From contig DBXO01000041.1 in assembly GCA_002309635.1 (NCBI GenBank), positions 10,306-74,305 of the forward strand: DNA of 64,000 nucleotides. Direction: 5' to 3'. Below, piece by piece: positions 1 to 8,243 of the stretch (position 1 is its first letter; every line of letters starts with the position of its first letter). The translations under genes were made by a program, and so were the position numbers. The DNA is from Ruminococcus flavefaciens (GTDB lineage: Bacteria > Bacillota > Clostridia > Oscillospirales > Ruminococcaceae). Under the pieces are notes generated by a model. The model was not told the DNA's origin. It was given only the letters and a program-made list of their open reading frames with translations, and ran no database searches.

Positions 1-2
1 AC

Positions 3-1454
3 GTCGTTAAGAACGTCCTCGACGAGGGCGAGAACTACGGAAAAACAGACCTTGGCAAAGGCAAGAAAGTCCTCGTTGAGTTCGTTTCCGCAAATCCCAC
101 AGGTCCTATGCATATCGGTAACGCAAGAGGAGGAGCCATCGGTGACTGTCTCGCAAGCGTTCTCCAGTGGGCAGGATATCACGCAGAACGTGAGTTCTAC
201 GTAAACGACGCCGGCAACCAGATAGAAAAGTTCGGAAAGTCCCTTGAACTGAGATATTTGCAGCTCTGCTCCGATAAGGGACAGGAGCTCATAGCAAAAT
301 ACAAGGACAACAACGAGCAGCTCTGCTCCGAGATATACTCACAGAGCGGAGAGGGTGAGGCATTTGAGATGCCCGAGGACGTTTACCTCGGAACAGACAT
401 CATCGAGCACGCCAAGAACTTCTACGATATAAACGGAAAGACTCAGGAAAACACCTCCGAAACAGAGCGCAGAAAGGCACTCGTTGACTATGCGCTTCCT
501 ATAAATATAGCAGGTCTTGAACGCGACCTCAAAAAGTACCGTATCGTATATGACAACTGGTTCCGCGAGAGCACAGTTCACGCAAAGAACGAGACCAAGC
601 TGGTCGTGGACAAGCTCATGGAGGCGGGAAAAGCCTATGAGCAGGACGGTGCCATATGGTTCAGAGCTACGGAATACGGCCTTGACAAGGATTTCGTGCT
701 CAGGAGAAGCAACGGTCTCTATACTTATATAGTACCCGATATCGCTTACCATTACAACAAGCTCGTTACCCGCAACTTCGACAAGGCTATAAACGTCCTC
801 GGTGCAGACCACCACGGTTATGTTCCGAGACTTAAGGCAGCTCTTACCGCTCTCGGAGTTGACGCCGGCAAGCTGGACGTAGTTCTCATGCAGATGGTAA
901 TGCTGGTCCGCAACGGCGAAGTCGTAAAGCTCTCGAAGAGAAGCGGCAAGGCTATAACCCTTGTAACTCTCCTCGATGAGATCCCCATAGACGCAGCCCG
1001 TTTCTTCTTCAATCTCCGCGAGGCAAACTCCCAGTTTGAATTCGACCTTGACCTCGCTATCGAGAAGTCTTCGCAGAACCCCGTTTACTATGTTCAGTAC
1101 GCTCACGCAAGGATTTGCAGCCTCCTGAGAAATCTCAGCGAGGAGGGCGTTGAGATACCGCAGTCCGCCGACCTTGATCTCCTTGACAACCCACGCGAGA
1201 TCGAGCTTATACGCCACCTTGCATCTCTCCCCCGGGAGATAGACCTTGCGGCTAAGAGCTACGATCCCTCGAAGATCACCAAGTACTCGGTAGACCTTGC
1301 TACACTGTTCCACCGTTTCTACGACGCATGCAGCGTAAAGAACGCTGAGACAAAGGAGCTTATGAATGCGCGTATACTTCTCTGTGTTGCAGTCCGCCAG
1401 ACCCTCAGGAACGCACTGGAGATACTGAATATCGACCGTCCCGAGAAAATGTAA
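3..1454 (+). CDS. argS: Arginyl-tRNA synthetase (5'-truncated by window edge)
   Basis: Class I aminoacyl-tRNA synthetase that charges tRNA-Arg in the cytoplasm. The open frame runs from base 3, so the start codon lies before the window; the first ATG inside (108) is internal because the upstream codons read VEFVSANPTGP, the conserved stretch that leads into the HIGN ATP-binding motif. KLSKRSGK near 930-950 fills the KMSKS position, and the DALR anticodon-binding domain forms the C-terminal third, ending at TAA. It is followed by a short hairpin with a T-run (1504-1522). Identification rests on the two signature motifs and full-length colinearity with the family; very confident. Confidence 0.96.
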   Translation, partial: VVKNVLDEGENYGKTDLGKGKKVLVEFVSANPTGPMHIGNARGGAIGDCLASVLQWAGYHAEREFYVNDAGNQIEKFGKSLELRYLQLCSDKGQELIAKYKDNNEQLCSEIYSQSGEGEAFEMPEDVYLGTDIIEHAKNFYDINGKTQENTSETERRKALVDYALPINIAGLERDLKKYRIVYDNWFRESTVHAKNETKLVVDKLMEAGKAYEQDGAIWFRATEYGLDKDFVLRRSNGLYTYIVPDIAYHYNKLVTRNFDKAINVLGADHHGYVPRLKAALTALGVDAGKLDVVLMQMVMLVRNGEVVKLSKRSGKAITLVTLLDEIPIDAARFFFNLREANSQFEFDLDLAIEKSSQNPVYYVQYAHARICSLLRNLSEEGVEIPQSADLDLLDNPREIELIRHLASLPREIDLAAKSYDPSKITKYSVDLATLFHRFYDACSVKNAETKELMNARILLCVAVRQTLRNALEILNIDRPEKM

Positions 1455-1503
1455 AAAATTACATTTCAGGGTAAGAAAATTACAATTCGGTTACAAAGGA
1501 TTT

Positions 1504-1522
1504 GCCGCCATTGGTGGCTTTT
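1504..1522 (+). terminator. Putative terminator after argS
   Basis: A six-pair stem (GCCGCC / GGTGGC, one G-T pair) with an ATT loop is followed directly by TTTT. It lies 50 bp after the argS stop and before the regulator gene. The stem is short, so it may be only partly efficient. Confidence 0.5.
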
Positions 1523-1573
1523 AACAAAATTTAACATATTTATCAGTCAAGTTTGTGAGCCTTCGGACGAGAG

Positions 1574-1622
1574 TTAACAGTTTGTTAACAAATTGCAGCC
1601 AAAAATGTGTTACAATTTGTAA
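1574..1622 (+). promoter_or_regulatory. Palindromes upstream of the PucR-type regulator
   Basis: Two palindromes lie 80-130 bp before the regulator start: TTAACA-GTT-TGTTAA (1574-1588) and TTACAA-T-TTGTAA (1610-1622). Further TTACA/TTACAA copies occur at about 1460-1495. This AT-rich stretch is the natural promoter region of the gene, and the repeated half-sites would suit binding by the regulator itself or another dimeric protein. The function is inferred only from the symmetry. Confidence 0.4.
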
Positions 1623-1702
1623 TATGTTGAGGAGACGTTCTCCTTTCATATTCCTGAAGGTCCGCTCAAAATAAGATCTTATTAAGAGAAAGGATGTCTA
1701 TC

Positions 1703-2788
1703 ATGTCCAACAGATTATTTCAGGGTTTAGTTCATCAGATGCGTGACTCCATCGACGCTACTATCGGCGTCGTTGATGAGACCGCAACGATCATCGCATG
1801 CAGTGACCTTTCACGTGTAGGCACAACGAATGAGTTCGTATCACTCGACCTCAGCGATTCACACGATATCTTTATCCGCGACGGCTTTACCTACAAGCCC
1901 TTCGGCTCAAGAGTAAAGCCCGACTATGCGGTATTCGTAGAGGGTGTTGACGACGCTGCTGCAAAGTATGCAAGCATACTCGCTATCGCACTCTCCAATA
2001 TCAAGCAGTACTACGATGAAAAGTATGACAGAAACAACTTCATCAAGAATGTAATACTCGATAACGTTCTCCCCGGAGATATCGTTATCAAGGCAAGAGA
2101 GCTCCACTTCAATGCAGAGATCAGCCGCGCCGTATTCCTTATCAGGATCATCTCGGCTAACGACATCTCGGCATATGACGTTATCCAGAACCTCTTCCCT
2201 GACAAGAACAAGGACTTTGTCTTCAACATCACAGAGACAGATATAGTTCTCGTCAAGGAGCTCAAGAGCACTGTAGATTCAAAGGATCTTGAAAAGCTTG
2301 CACGCTCTATCGCAGATACTCTCAGCAGTGAGTTCTATACAAGAGTAAACGTAGGTATCGGTACAGCCGTTGTAGGCGTAAAGGATCTTGCACGTTCATT
2401 CAAGGAAGCTCAGATGGCTCTTGAAGTCGGCAAGGTATTCGATACAGATAAGGTAATCGTAAGCTACGACAACCTCGGTATCGCACGTCTTATCTACCAT
2501 CTCCCCACAACTCTCTGCGAGACATTCCTTCACGAAGTATTCAAGGTTGGCAGCATCGAGTCTCTCGACCATGAAACTCTCTTTACTATCCAGAAATTCT
2601 TTGAGAACAACCTCAACGTATCAGAAACATCAAGAAAGCTCTTCGTACACAGAAATACTCTCGTGTACAGACTCGAAAAAATCAAAAAGCTCACAGGTCT
2701 TGATCTCCGCGAATTCGATCACGCTATCATCTTCAAGATCGCACTCATGGTAAAGAAGTACCTGTCTGCTAATCCTGTAAAGTTCTGA
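1703..2788 (+). CDS. PucR/CdaR-type transcriptional regulator
   Basis: DNA-binding regulator of about 361 residues. The C-terminal 60 residues (FFENNLNVSETSRKLFVHRN followed by TLVYRLEKIKKLTGLDLR) match the PucR-type helix-turn-helix; the middle is a GGDEF-like/CdaR regulatory region and the N-terminus a probable sensor region. An in-frame ATG at 1694 directly abuts the AGAAAGG ribosome-binding site, whereas ATG 1703 has a normal 9-nt spacing, so I use 1703. Such proteins usually control sugar-acid, purine or amino-acid genes, but no obvious target sits beside it. Its neighbours ftsE/ftsX follow after a terminator. Effector unknown. Confidence 0.82.
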   Translation: MSNRLFQGLVHQMRDSIDATIGVVDETATIIACSDLSRVGTTNEFVSLDLSDSHDIFIRDGFTYKPFGSRVKPDYAVFVEGVDDAAAKYASILAIALSNIKQYYDEKYDRNNFIKNVILDNVLPGDIVIKARELHFNAEISRAVFLIRIISANDISAYDVIQNLFPDKNKDFVFNITETDIVLVKELKSTVDSKDLEKLARSIADTLSSEFYTRVNVGIGTAVVGVKDLARSFKEAQMALEVGKVFDTDKVIVSYDNLGIARLIYHLPTTLCETFLHEVFKVGSIESLDHETLFTIQKFFENNLNVSETSRKLFVHRNTLVYRLEKIKKLTGLDLREFDHAIIFKIALMVKKYLSANPVKF

Positions 2789-2818
2789 TAAAAGCCACCA
2801 GGGCATATATGGAACTTC

Positions 2819-2840
2819 GGGCGGCTTAGTCCGCCCTTTT
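2819..2840 (+). terminator. Rho-independent terminator
   Basis: Perfect six-pair stem GGGCGG / CCGCCC with a CTTAGT loop followed by TTTT, between the regulator gene and ftsE. It separates the two transcription units. Confidence 0.75.
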
Positions 2841-2865
2841 CACAGATTAAGGTAGGTGTAACCCA

Positions 2866-3873
2866 TTGGTAGAACTTAAAAACGTATCAGTGACCTACTC
2901 CAGCGGCGTTGACGCTCTCAATAACGTCAGCCTCAAGATAAACGACGGCGATTTTGCCTTCGTGGTAGGTTCATCAGGTGCGGGCAAAAGTACTATGATA
3001 AAGCTTCTGCTCAAGGAAATAGACGCAACGAGCGGTGTTGTCACCGTAAACGGCTATAACCTGAACAAGCTAAAGAAGAGAAAGATACCTGAATTCCGCC
3101 GTACTCTCGGCTTCGTATTTCAGGATTTCCGACTGATCCCGTCAATGACAGTATCCGAGAACATCGAATTCGTTCTCAGAGTTATAGACGCTCCGATCAA
3201 GTATATCAGAAAGAGAGTCCCCTACGTTATCAGTCTTGTAGGACTCCAGGCAAAAACCAACTCTTACCCCGACGAGCTCTCGGGCGGCGAAAAGCAGCGT
3301 GTAGCCATTGCACGTGCGCTGGTAAACGACCCCCAGCTCATAATAGCCGACGAGCCTACGGGCAATATCGACCCCGAGCTCTCATATGAGATAGTCGAGC
3401 TCCTGAAGGGTATCAACGATCAGGGTACCACAATACTCATGGTAACTCATGAGCATGACCTTGTACGTCACTTCGGCGGACGTGTAATCAACATCACCGA
3501 GGGCGAAATAGTATTTGACGAGGTAATATCAGGCGCAGGCGACGAACTTCTGGCAGATATGAACACGGATATGTCTGCCGACGATATGGCTCAGGCTGTT
3601 AGCGACGCAGAGCATATCAACGACAGCGTCCGCACAGATATCAATACCGAGGACAATATCGAGCTCCCCATAGAAAATATGACGGCTGACGATATAATCT
3701 CGGCAATAGGCGGAGTCCCGGAACCTCCGAAGCCCGAAAAGGAGCTTATGAAGCCTGTAAAGGAAAACATCGACGTTGATATAACACAGGAGCTGCCCAG
3801 GATACCCGCAGGTGAAACTCCTGAGGAGATACTCGCCGCACTTTCCGAAAAAACGGAAGGAGGTGCGGAATGA
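2866..3873 (+). CDS. ftsE: Cell-division ATP-binding protein FtsE with long acidic tail
   Basis: ATPase of the FtsEX complex, which activates peptidoglycan hydrolases at the septum or cell wall. Walker A GSSGAGKST (residues 35-43), Q-loop (FVFQDF), signature LSGGEKQR (about 138-145), Walker B LIIADEPTGNID (about 158-169) and the H-loop are all present. Translation starts at TTG 2866 behind AAGGTAGGTG. The usual FtsE is about 220-230 residues; this one has about 105 extra residues, rich in Asp/Glu and Pro, with a repeated MTADD/MSADD phrase. ftsX begins inside its stop codon (ATGA overlap), so the two are translationally coupled. Confidence 0.93.
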   Translation: MVELKNVSVTYSSGVDALNNVSLKINDGDFAFVVGSSGAGKSTMIKLLLKEIDATSGVVTVNGYNLNKLKKRKIPEFRRTLGFVFQDFRLIPSMTVSENIEFVLRVIDAPIKYIRKRVPYVISLVGLQAKTNSYPDELSGGEKQRVAIARALVNDPQLIIADEPTGNIDPELSYEIVELLKGINDQGTTILMVTHEHDLVRHFGGRVINITEGEIVFDEVISGAGDELLADMNTDMSADDMAQAVSDAEHINDSVRTDINTEDNIELPIENMTADDIISAIGGVPEPPKPEKELMKPVKENIDVDITQELPRIPAGETPEEILAALSEKTEGGAE

Positions 3874-4781
3874 AGCTAAGTGGTTTCAAATACCTCGCCA
3901 ATCAGGGCGTGGAAAATATATGGAAGAATAAAATGATGACCTTCGCTACTTTCTGCGTACTGCTCATCTCACTTCTTCTTGTAGGTATCGCAGGTCTGTT
4001 CTACATCAACCTAAACTCCATGATAAAGGGTCTCGGCAGCCAGAACGAGGTCGTTGTTATCATGAACACAGGCACCACAGAGGAACAGAATACAGCCGCC
4101 GAGGAAGCCATAAAGGCTATCTCAAATGTCGCTACCATAAAGTTCGTACCAAAGGAGGAGGCCCTCGAGAGACAGAAGGCAAGCCTCCCGAATGCCGAAG
4201 TTATCTTCAACGATTATATCGGCTCTGACGCAAGCTTTATGCCAGACGGCTTCAGCGTGACCGTCAAGAACAACGACAGGATCGCGGAAACCGTGTCGCA
4301 GATAAGCTCTCTCGAAAATATCCAGAGCGCTTCTGCTTCGCCTCAGGTAGCTGAGTTCCTCAGAGAGCTCAGAAAGGTTGTCTCACTCATTGCAGGCGCT
4401 GTAATACTTGCACTTGCTGTAGTAGCAATGATAATAATCTCCAATACCACAAAGGCAAGCGTTTTTGCCCGCCGTGAGGAGATACAGATAATGAAATATG
4501 TCGGCGCAACAAATGCCTTTATACGTATGCCATTCTTCGTAGAGGGTATGTTAACAGGCTTCTTCGCAGGCGCAGGCGCATATTTCATAACTTGGGCAAT
4601 ATACCGCTCGGCTTATGAAATGCTCACAAAGCAGGGTATGCTTATGAAGACCTTTGGTATAGGAAGCCTTATCCCATTTGATAAGATTTGGCTCTACCTT
4701 GCCGTCGGATACCTTGTTTCGGGCGCTCTCATAGGCGCTCTGGGAAGCGTTATAAGCACAAGAAAGCATATCGATGTATGA
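3870..4781 (+). CDS. ftsX: Cell-division permease-like protein FtsX
   Basis: Membrane partner of FtsE. One N-terminal transmembrane helix (about residues 22-46), an extracellular domain of about 120 residues (50-165), then three C-terminal helices with the conserved MKYVGATNAFIRMPFFVEG loop. The length of 303 residues is normal. It overlaps ftsE by four bases (ATGA). The external domain is expected to hold and switch on a coiled-coil M23 hydrolase, and such a protein is encoded next. Confidence 0.93.
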   Translation: MKLSGFKYLANQGVENIWKNKMMTFATFCVLLISLLLVGIAGLFYINLNSMIKGLGSQNEVVVIMNTGTTEEQNTAAEEAIKAISNVATIKFVPKEEALERQKASLPNAEVIFNDYIGSDASFMPDGFSVTVKNNDRIAETVSQISSLENIQSASASPQVAEFLRELRKVVSLIAGAVILALAVVAMIIISNTTKASVFARREEIQIMKYVGATNAFIRMPFFVEGMLTGFFAGAGAYFITWAIYRSAYEMLTKQGMLMKTFGIGSLIPFDKIWLYLAVGYLVSGALIGALGSVISTRKHIDV

Positions 4782-4803
4782 TATGGATGACCGAACGAAT
4801 AAT

Positions 4804-4893
4804 ATGAAATCTTTTTATGAAAGGAGTGTGCTGTCAGGTCAAAGCAATCAGATTCAGCTAACTGACACGCAGCTTGATTATGAAAAAACTTAG
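4804..4893 (+). other. Possible leader peptide ORF overlapping the M23 start
   Basis: ATG 4804, or GTG 4828 just after the SD-like AAAGGAG (4820-4826), opens a frame that ends at TAG 4891-4893, 14 bases inside the next gene. The M23 gene itself has no visible Shine-Dalgarno at its ATG (4880), so ribosomes ending this short frame could reinitiate there. Peptide of 29 or 21 codons with no recognisable features. Weak evidence, based on layout only. Confidence 0.25.
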
Positions 4894-6241
4894 TATATTC
4901 AAAAAGGGAATATCCTTTACGATCTCATCAGCATTATCAGTTTCACTTCTTGCAGCCTATCCGTCAATAAATGATAAAAACGACAAGGCTGAGGCTCTCA
5001 CTATTGCCGAGATGCAGGAGGAAATAAACAACAACAAGGCAAGAATAAGCGAGCTTCAGAGCGAGATAGACGCCCTTGAGGGCAATAAGGCAGAGGAGCA
5101 GCAGTATCAGAGGCTCCTTGACGATCAGGTACAGAAGATACAGGAAAACATCAGACTCCTCAATCAGGAGATCGAAAGCATAAACGCCGATATCAGTTCA
5201 GCTCAGTTCAACATCGAGATGCTGGACGATTCCATCGTAAAACAGCAGGAAGAGATCGACAGCAATATCGAGCTATTCAAGCAGCGTCTCTGCAATATGT
5301 ACATTTCGGGCAACGAAAACCTTGCTTCTGTCGTAGTCGGTACTTCAAGCTTCTACGATATGATATCAAGAGTAGAAATGGTAAACCGCATCGCTTCCTA
5401 CGATGAGCAGCTCATAAACGATATCCTCTCCGATATCGATGAAATGGAGCAGTCCAAGAAAAACCTTGAGACCGAAAAGCTCACCCTCAAAATGAAAATG
5501 AACGAGCAGGAAAAGCGTAAGGAAGAAAAGGACAAGGAAGTTGAGATACTCAACGAACAGGTCCGCAAGACTCAGGCCGAGATAGACCGTATCAACGCCC
5601 TGCAGCGCAACCTTGAAGCCAATCAGGCCGAACTCGCAGCTATCGACGCTGAGTTCGACGCTCAGATCGAGGCAGAGATAGCACGTCAGGCAGCAGCTGC
5701 TCAGGCAGCCTATGAAGCTGAACAGGCTCGTCTTGCAGCAGAAAGAGCGGCAGCGGCAAGTAACTATACCTATACGGGTCAGACTACCTATGTTCCCGTT
5801 GCGGCAGGCGCTTCAGGCTTTGCATGGCCTGCACCCGGCTTCTGCTACATCTCAAGCTACTACGGCCCGAGATGGGGGGGCTTCCACGGCGGTATCGACG
5901 TCGGAGACGCAGGTATCTACGGCGGAAATGCTGTTGCTTCAAGGTCCGGTACTGTTGTTCAGGTCTATAATTCGTGTCCCTGCGACTATCCCAAGGACGG
6001 CTACTGTCCCTGCGGCGGCTGCGGGAACTACGGAAACTACGTCACTATATCACATGACGGTACATACTCGACCGTTTACGCACATCTTTCACATGCATAT
6101 GTATCTGTAGGTCAGTACGTTGAACAGGGCGAGGTCATCGGTGCTATCGGTACCACAGGCTGGTCAACGGGAGCTCACCTCCACTTTGAAGTGCGCGTGA
6201 ACGGCTCTCGTGTTGATCCTATGGGATACGTTAGTCCGTAA
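4880..6241 (+). CDS. Coiled-coil M23 murein hydrolase (EnvC/PcsB-like)
   Basis: Secreted peptidoglycan hydrolase or hydrolase activator. N-terminal signal peptide (KKLSIFKKGISFTISS, hydrophobic core, AEA cleavage region), a long charged coiled coil (about residues 35-270), an Ala-rich stretch, and a C-terminal M23/LytM domain with HGGIDVG, HLHFEVR and a Cys-rich insertion (CPCDYPKDGYCPCGGCG). The metal ligands H and D of HGGID and the HLH motif are present, so it may be catalytically active. It follows ftsE-ftsX, the expected partner arrangement (compare PcsB, EnvC). Start chosen at ATG 4880; TTG 4874 and CTG 4862 are alternatives. Confidence 0.88.
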   Translation: MKKLSIFKKGISFTISSALSVSLLAAYPSINDKNDKAEALTIAEMQEEINNNKARISELQSEIDALEGNKAEEQQYQRLLDDQVQKIQENIRLLNQEIESINADISSAQFNIEMLDDSIVKQQEEIDSNIELFKQRLCNMYISGNENLASVVVGTSSFYDMISRVEMVNRIASYDEQLINDILSDIDEMEQSKKNLETEKLTLKMKMNEQEKRKEEKDKEVEILNEQVRKTQAEIDRINALQRNLEANQAELAAIDAEFDAQIEAEIARQAAAAQAAYEAEQARLAAERAAAASNYTYTGQTTYVPVAAGASGFAWPAPGFCYISSYYGPRWGGFHGGIDVGDAGIYGGNAVASRSGTVVQVYNSCPCDYPKDGYCPCGGCGNYGNYVTISHDGTYSTVYAHLSHAYVSVGQYVEQGEVIGAIGTTGWSTGAHLHFEVRVNGSRVDPMGYVSP

Positions 6242-6249
6242 AATATCAA

Positions 6250-6365
6250 GGGCAGTTATTAAAGTAATGCCTGTATAGCAGTTTTTGTATTTATCGGGGA
6301 AAACCTTTCTGAGAAAAGGTTCTTCCCCGATAGCTGCCATGCGGGGATCACACTAAAAACTGCCC
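6250..6365. repeat. Long imperfect inverted repeat, copy A
   Basis: Ends GGGCAGTT (6250-6257) and AACTGCCC (6358-6365) are exact inverted copies. The centre TATCGGGGAA...TTCCCCGATA (6292-6301/6323-6332), around an AACCTTT / AAAGGTT hairpin, forms a second nested stem. The element fills the gap between the M23 and S41 genes. It resembles copies at 36460-36596 and 54579-54657 in core sequence and layout. It may be a mobile miniature element, or may act as an RNA hairpin in the transcript. Confidence 0.65.
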
Positions 6366-6392
6366 GAATTTTTGTCAGAAAGCGTTGATAAC

Positions 6393-7559
6393 ATGAATAA
6401 AAAAATCAGTCTTGGACTTGCTGTGAGCTTGATAGCTATCGCTTCTGCGGTAACATTCATACTTACCTCGTTTTTTTCGCTGCAGAGCTTCAACGAAAAG
6501 GTAGTTGACGTAAACGAAAAGGGAAAGAAGTACAACTCCCTACAGACCCTCGACTCTTATGTGCGTGAGAACTACCTCGGCGATATCGACGAGAACAAGC
6601 TCAGCGCAGGCATACTGAAAGGCTACATGTCTGGACTTGACGATAAATACTCCAAATACCTCACCGCGGAGGAGTACCTTGCGGAGCAGAATGACGACGA
6701 GGGACAGTTGATCGGTCTCGGTCTTACTCTTAACGAGGACGAAAACGGTTATATCCGCATTGCAAATATCATGCACGACTCCCCTGTTTCAGAGGCCGGT
6801 ATCCGCGAAGGCGATATAATAACCCTTATTGACGGTGTAAGCGTGCTTTCCACCGGCTTCGACGAGTCTGTTGAGGCTCTGCGCGGCGCAGAGGGCTCGG
6901 AGATAAGACTTACCATAAGACGAGGCGGTATCGACAAGGACTACACCTTCAGCCGCCGCTCTATCGAATCTGTAACTGTAACAGGTGAAATGCTTGACGA
7001 AAACGTAGGCTATATCAAGATCTCCTCATTTAAGAAGAATACTCCGCAGAAGTTCGTGGACACTCTTGAGAGACTTACGTCAAACGGCGCTAAATCGCTG
7101 ATATTTGACGTGCGTGACAACGCAGGCGGAAGTATCGAGATGCTGTCGACTTGTCTCGACCCGCTTCTCCCCGAGGGAGTTATAGCTACTGCCGATTACA
7201 AGGACGGTCACAGCGAGACGCTGATATACTCGGACGAAAACAAGCTCGATATTCCCATGACGGTGCTTGTGAACAAAAACACCGCAAGCGCGGCAGAGCT
7301 TTTTGCGGCTTCGCTCCGTGATTTCTCGGGAGCTGTGCTCATAGGCGAGAAGACATACGGCAAAGGAGTTATGCAGAAAACTACGGAATTCAGCAAAAAC
7401 GGCGCGGTAGTTCTCACAGTTGCAAAGTATAAGACGACTGTGTCAAAATGCTACGACGGTATCGGACTTGCTCCCGATATCTCCATATCCAATGAGTCGG
7501 AGGACTATGACGACCAGTACACCAAGGCTGTGGAGATCGCTCATAATCTTATTAATTGA
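6393..7559 (+). CDS. S41 C-terminal processing peptidase (CtpA-like)
   Basis: Membrane-anchored serine protease of about 388 residues. One N-terminal transmembrane segment (about residues 4-27), a PDZ domain (about 95-170, GIREGDIITLIDGVSV), then the S41 domain with the catalytic Ser in NKNTASAAELF and Lys in GEKTYGKGVMQ. ATG 6393 is preferred over TTG 6372 because the hydrophobic anchor then starts directly after NKK. In other bacteria such proteases tune peptidoglycan hydrolases; its position behind ftsEX and the M23 gene fits that role, which is inference. Confidence 0.9.
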   Translation: MNKKISLGLAVSLIAIASAVTFILTSFFSLQSFNEKVVDVNEKGKKYNSLQTLDSYVRENYLGDIDENKLSAGILKGYMSGLDDKYSKYLTAEEYLAEQNDDEGQLIGLGLTLNEDENGYIRIANIMHDSPVSEAGIREGDIITLIDGVSVLSTGFDESVEALRGAEGSEIRLTIRRGGIDKDYTFSRRSIESVTVTGEMLDENVGYIKISSFKKNTPQKFVDTLERLTSNGAKSLIFDVRDNAGGSIEMLSTCLDPLLPEGVIATADYKDGHSETLIYSDENKLDIPMTVLVNKNTASAAELFAASLRDFSGAVLIGEKTYGKGVMQKTTEFSKNGAVVLTVAKYKTTVSKCYDGIGLAPDISISNESEDYDDQYTKAVEIAHNLIN

Positions 7560-7588
7560 CAAGCGATAGGCAATAAATTTTCAGTGTA

Positions 7589-7616
7589 GGGCGCACAGTG
7601 TGCGCCCGTTTGGTTT
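7589..7616 (+). terminator. Rho-independent terminator
   Basis: Eight-pair stem GGGCGCAC / GTGCGCCC (7589-7596 and 7600-7607) with a three-base loop, followed by the T-rich stretch GTTTGGTTTTT, after the S41 protease gene. Confidence 0.75.
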
Positions 7617-7753
7617 TTAGCCTGCGGACTGCCAAAGGCAGCCCCTGCAGATTTAGTGCTGAAGGCTTAAATCCCGCACTTGACTTTTTCAGCGCAGTAT
7701 AGTATAATATTATGTAATGCTATTTATTATTAAATATTAAGGAGTGCATTGAT

Positions 7754-8224
7754 ATGGCTACAAAGAAGATGTCCAGAGAAAGCTACGACAAGCTCGTTGC
7801 AGAACTTGATGACCTCAAGATCAATAAACGTAAGGAAGTTGCCGAAAGACTTAAGGTTGCCCGTTCTTACGGAGACCTTTCGGAAAACGCCGAGTACGAT
7901 GAAGCTAAAAACGAACAGGCTATCCTCGAGGCTCACATTCAGGAACTCCAGTACACTATCGACAATGCCGAGATCGTTGACGATGAAAGCATTTCTGTAG
8001 ATGAGATAGGCATGAGCTCCAAGATCACTATCAAGCGCCTTGATACAGGAAAGATCGAGACCTTTACCATTGTCGGCACCAACCACGCCAACGTGAGAGA
8101 GGGTCTTATCTCAGATGAGTCTCCTATCGGCAAGGCTGCTATGAAAAAGAGAGTCGGCGATACATTTATCGTTGAGGCTCCGGCAGGAGAGCTCAGGTTC
8201 GAGGTAATCGAGATCTCCAAGTAA
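7754..8224 (+). CDS. greA: Transcription elongation factor GreA
   Basis: Stimulates RNA cleavage by backtracked RNA polymerase. Of 156 residues, the first 75 form the coiled coil that enters the secondary channel (GDLSENAEYDEAKNEQ carries the acidic tip), and the rest is the FKBP-like domain (FTIVGTNHANVREGLISDES; SPIGKAAMKKRVGD). Good ribosome-binding site (TAAGGAG) before ATG. lysS begins 20 bp later, a pairing seen in many Firmicutes, so the two are probably one operon. Confidence 0.96.
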   Translation: MATKKMSRESYDKLVAELDDLKINKRKEVAERLKVARSYGDLSENAEYDEAKNEQAILEAHIQELQYTIDNAEIVDDESISVDEIGMSSKITIKRLDTGKIETFTIVGTNHANVREGLISDESPIGKAAMKKRVGDTFIVEAPAGELRFEVIEISK

Positions 8225-8243
8225 AATCGAAAGGATACTGAAA

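Noticed and set aside
339..1313. Long open frame antisense to argS
   Set aside because: Codon-bias shadow of argS; no ribosome-binding site and no recognisable motifs.
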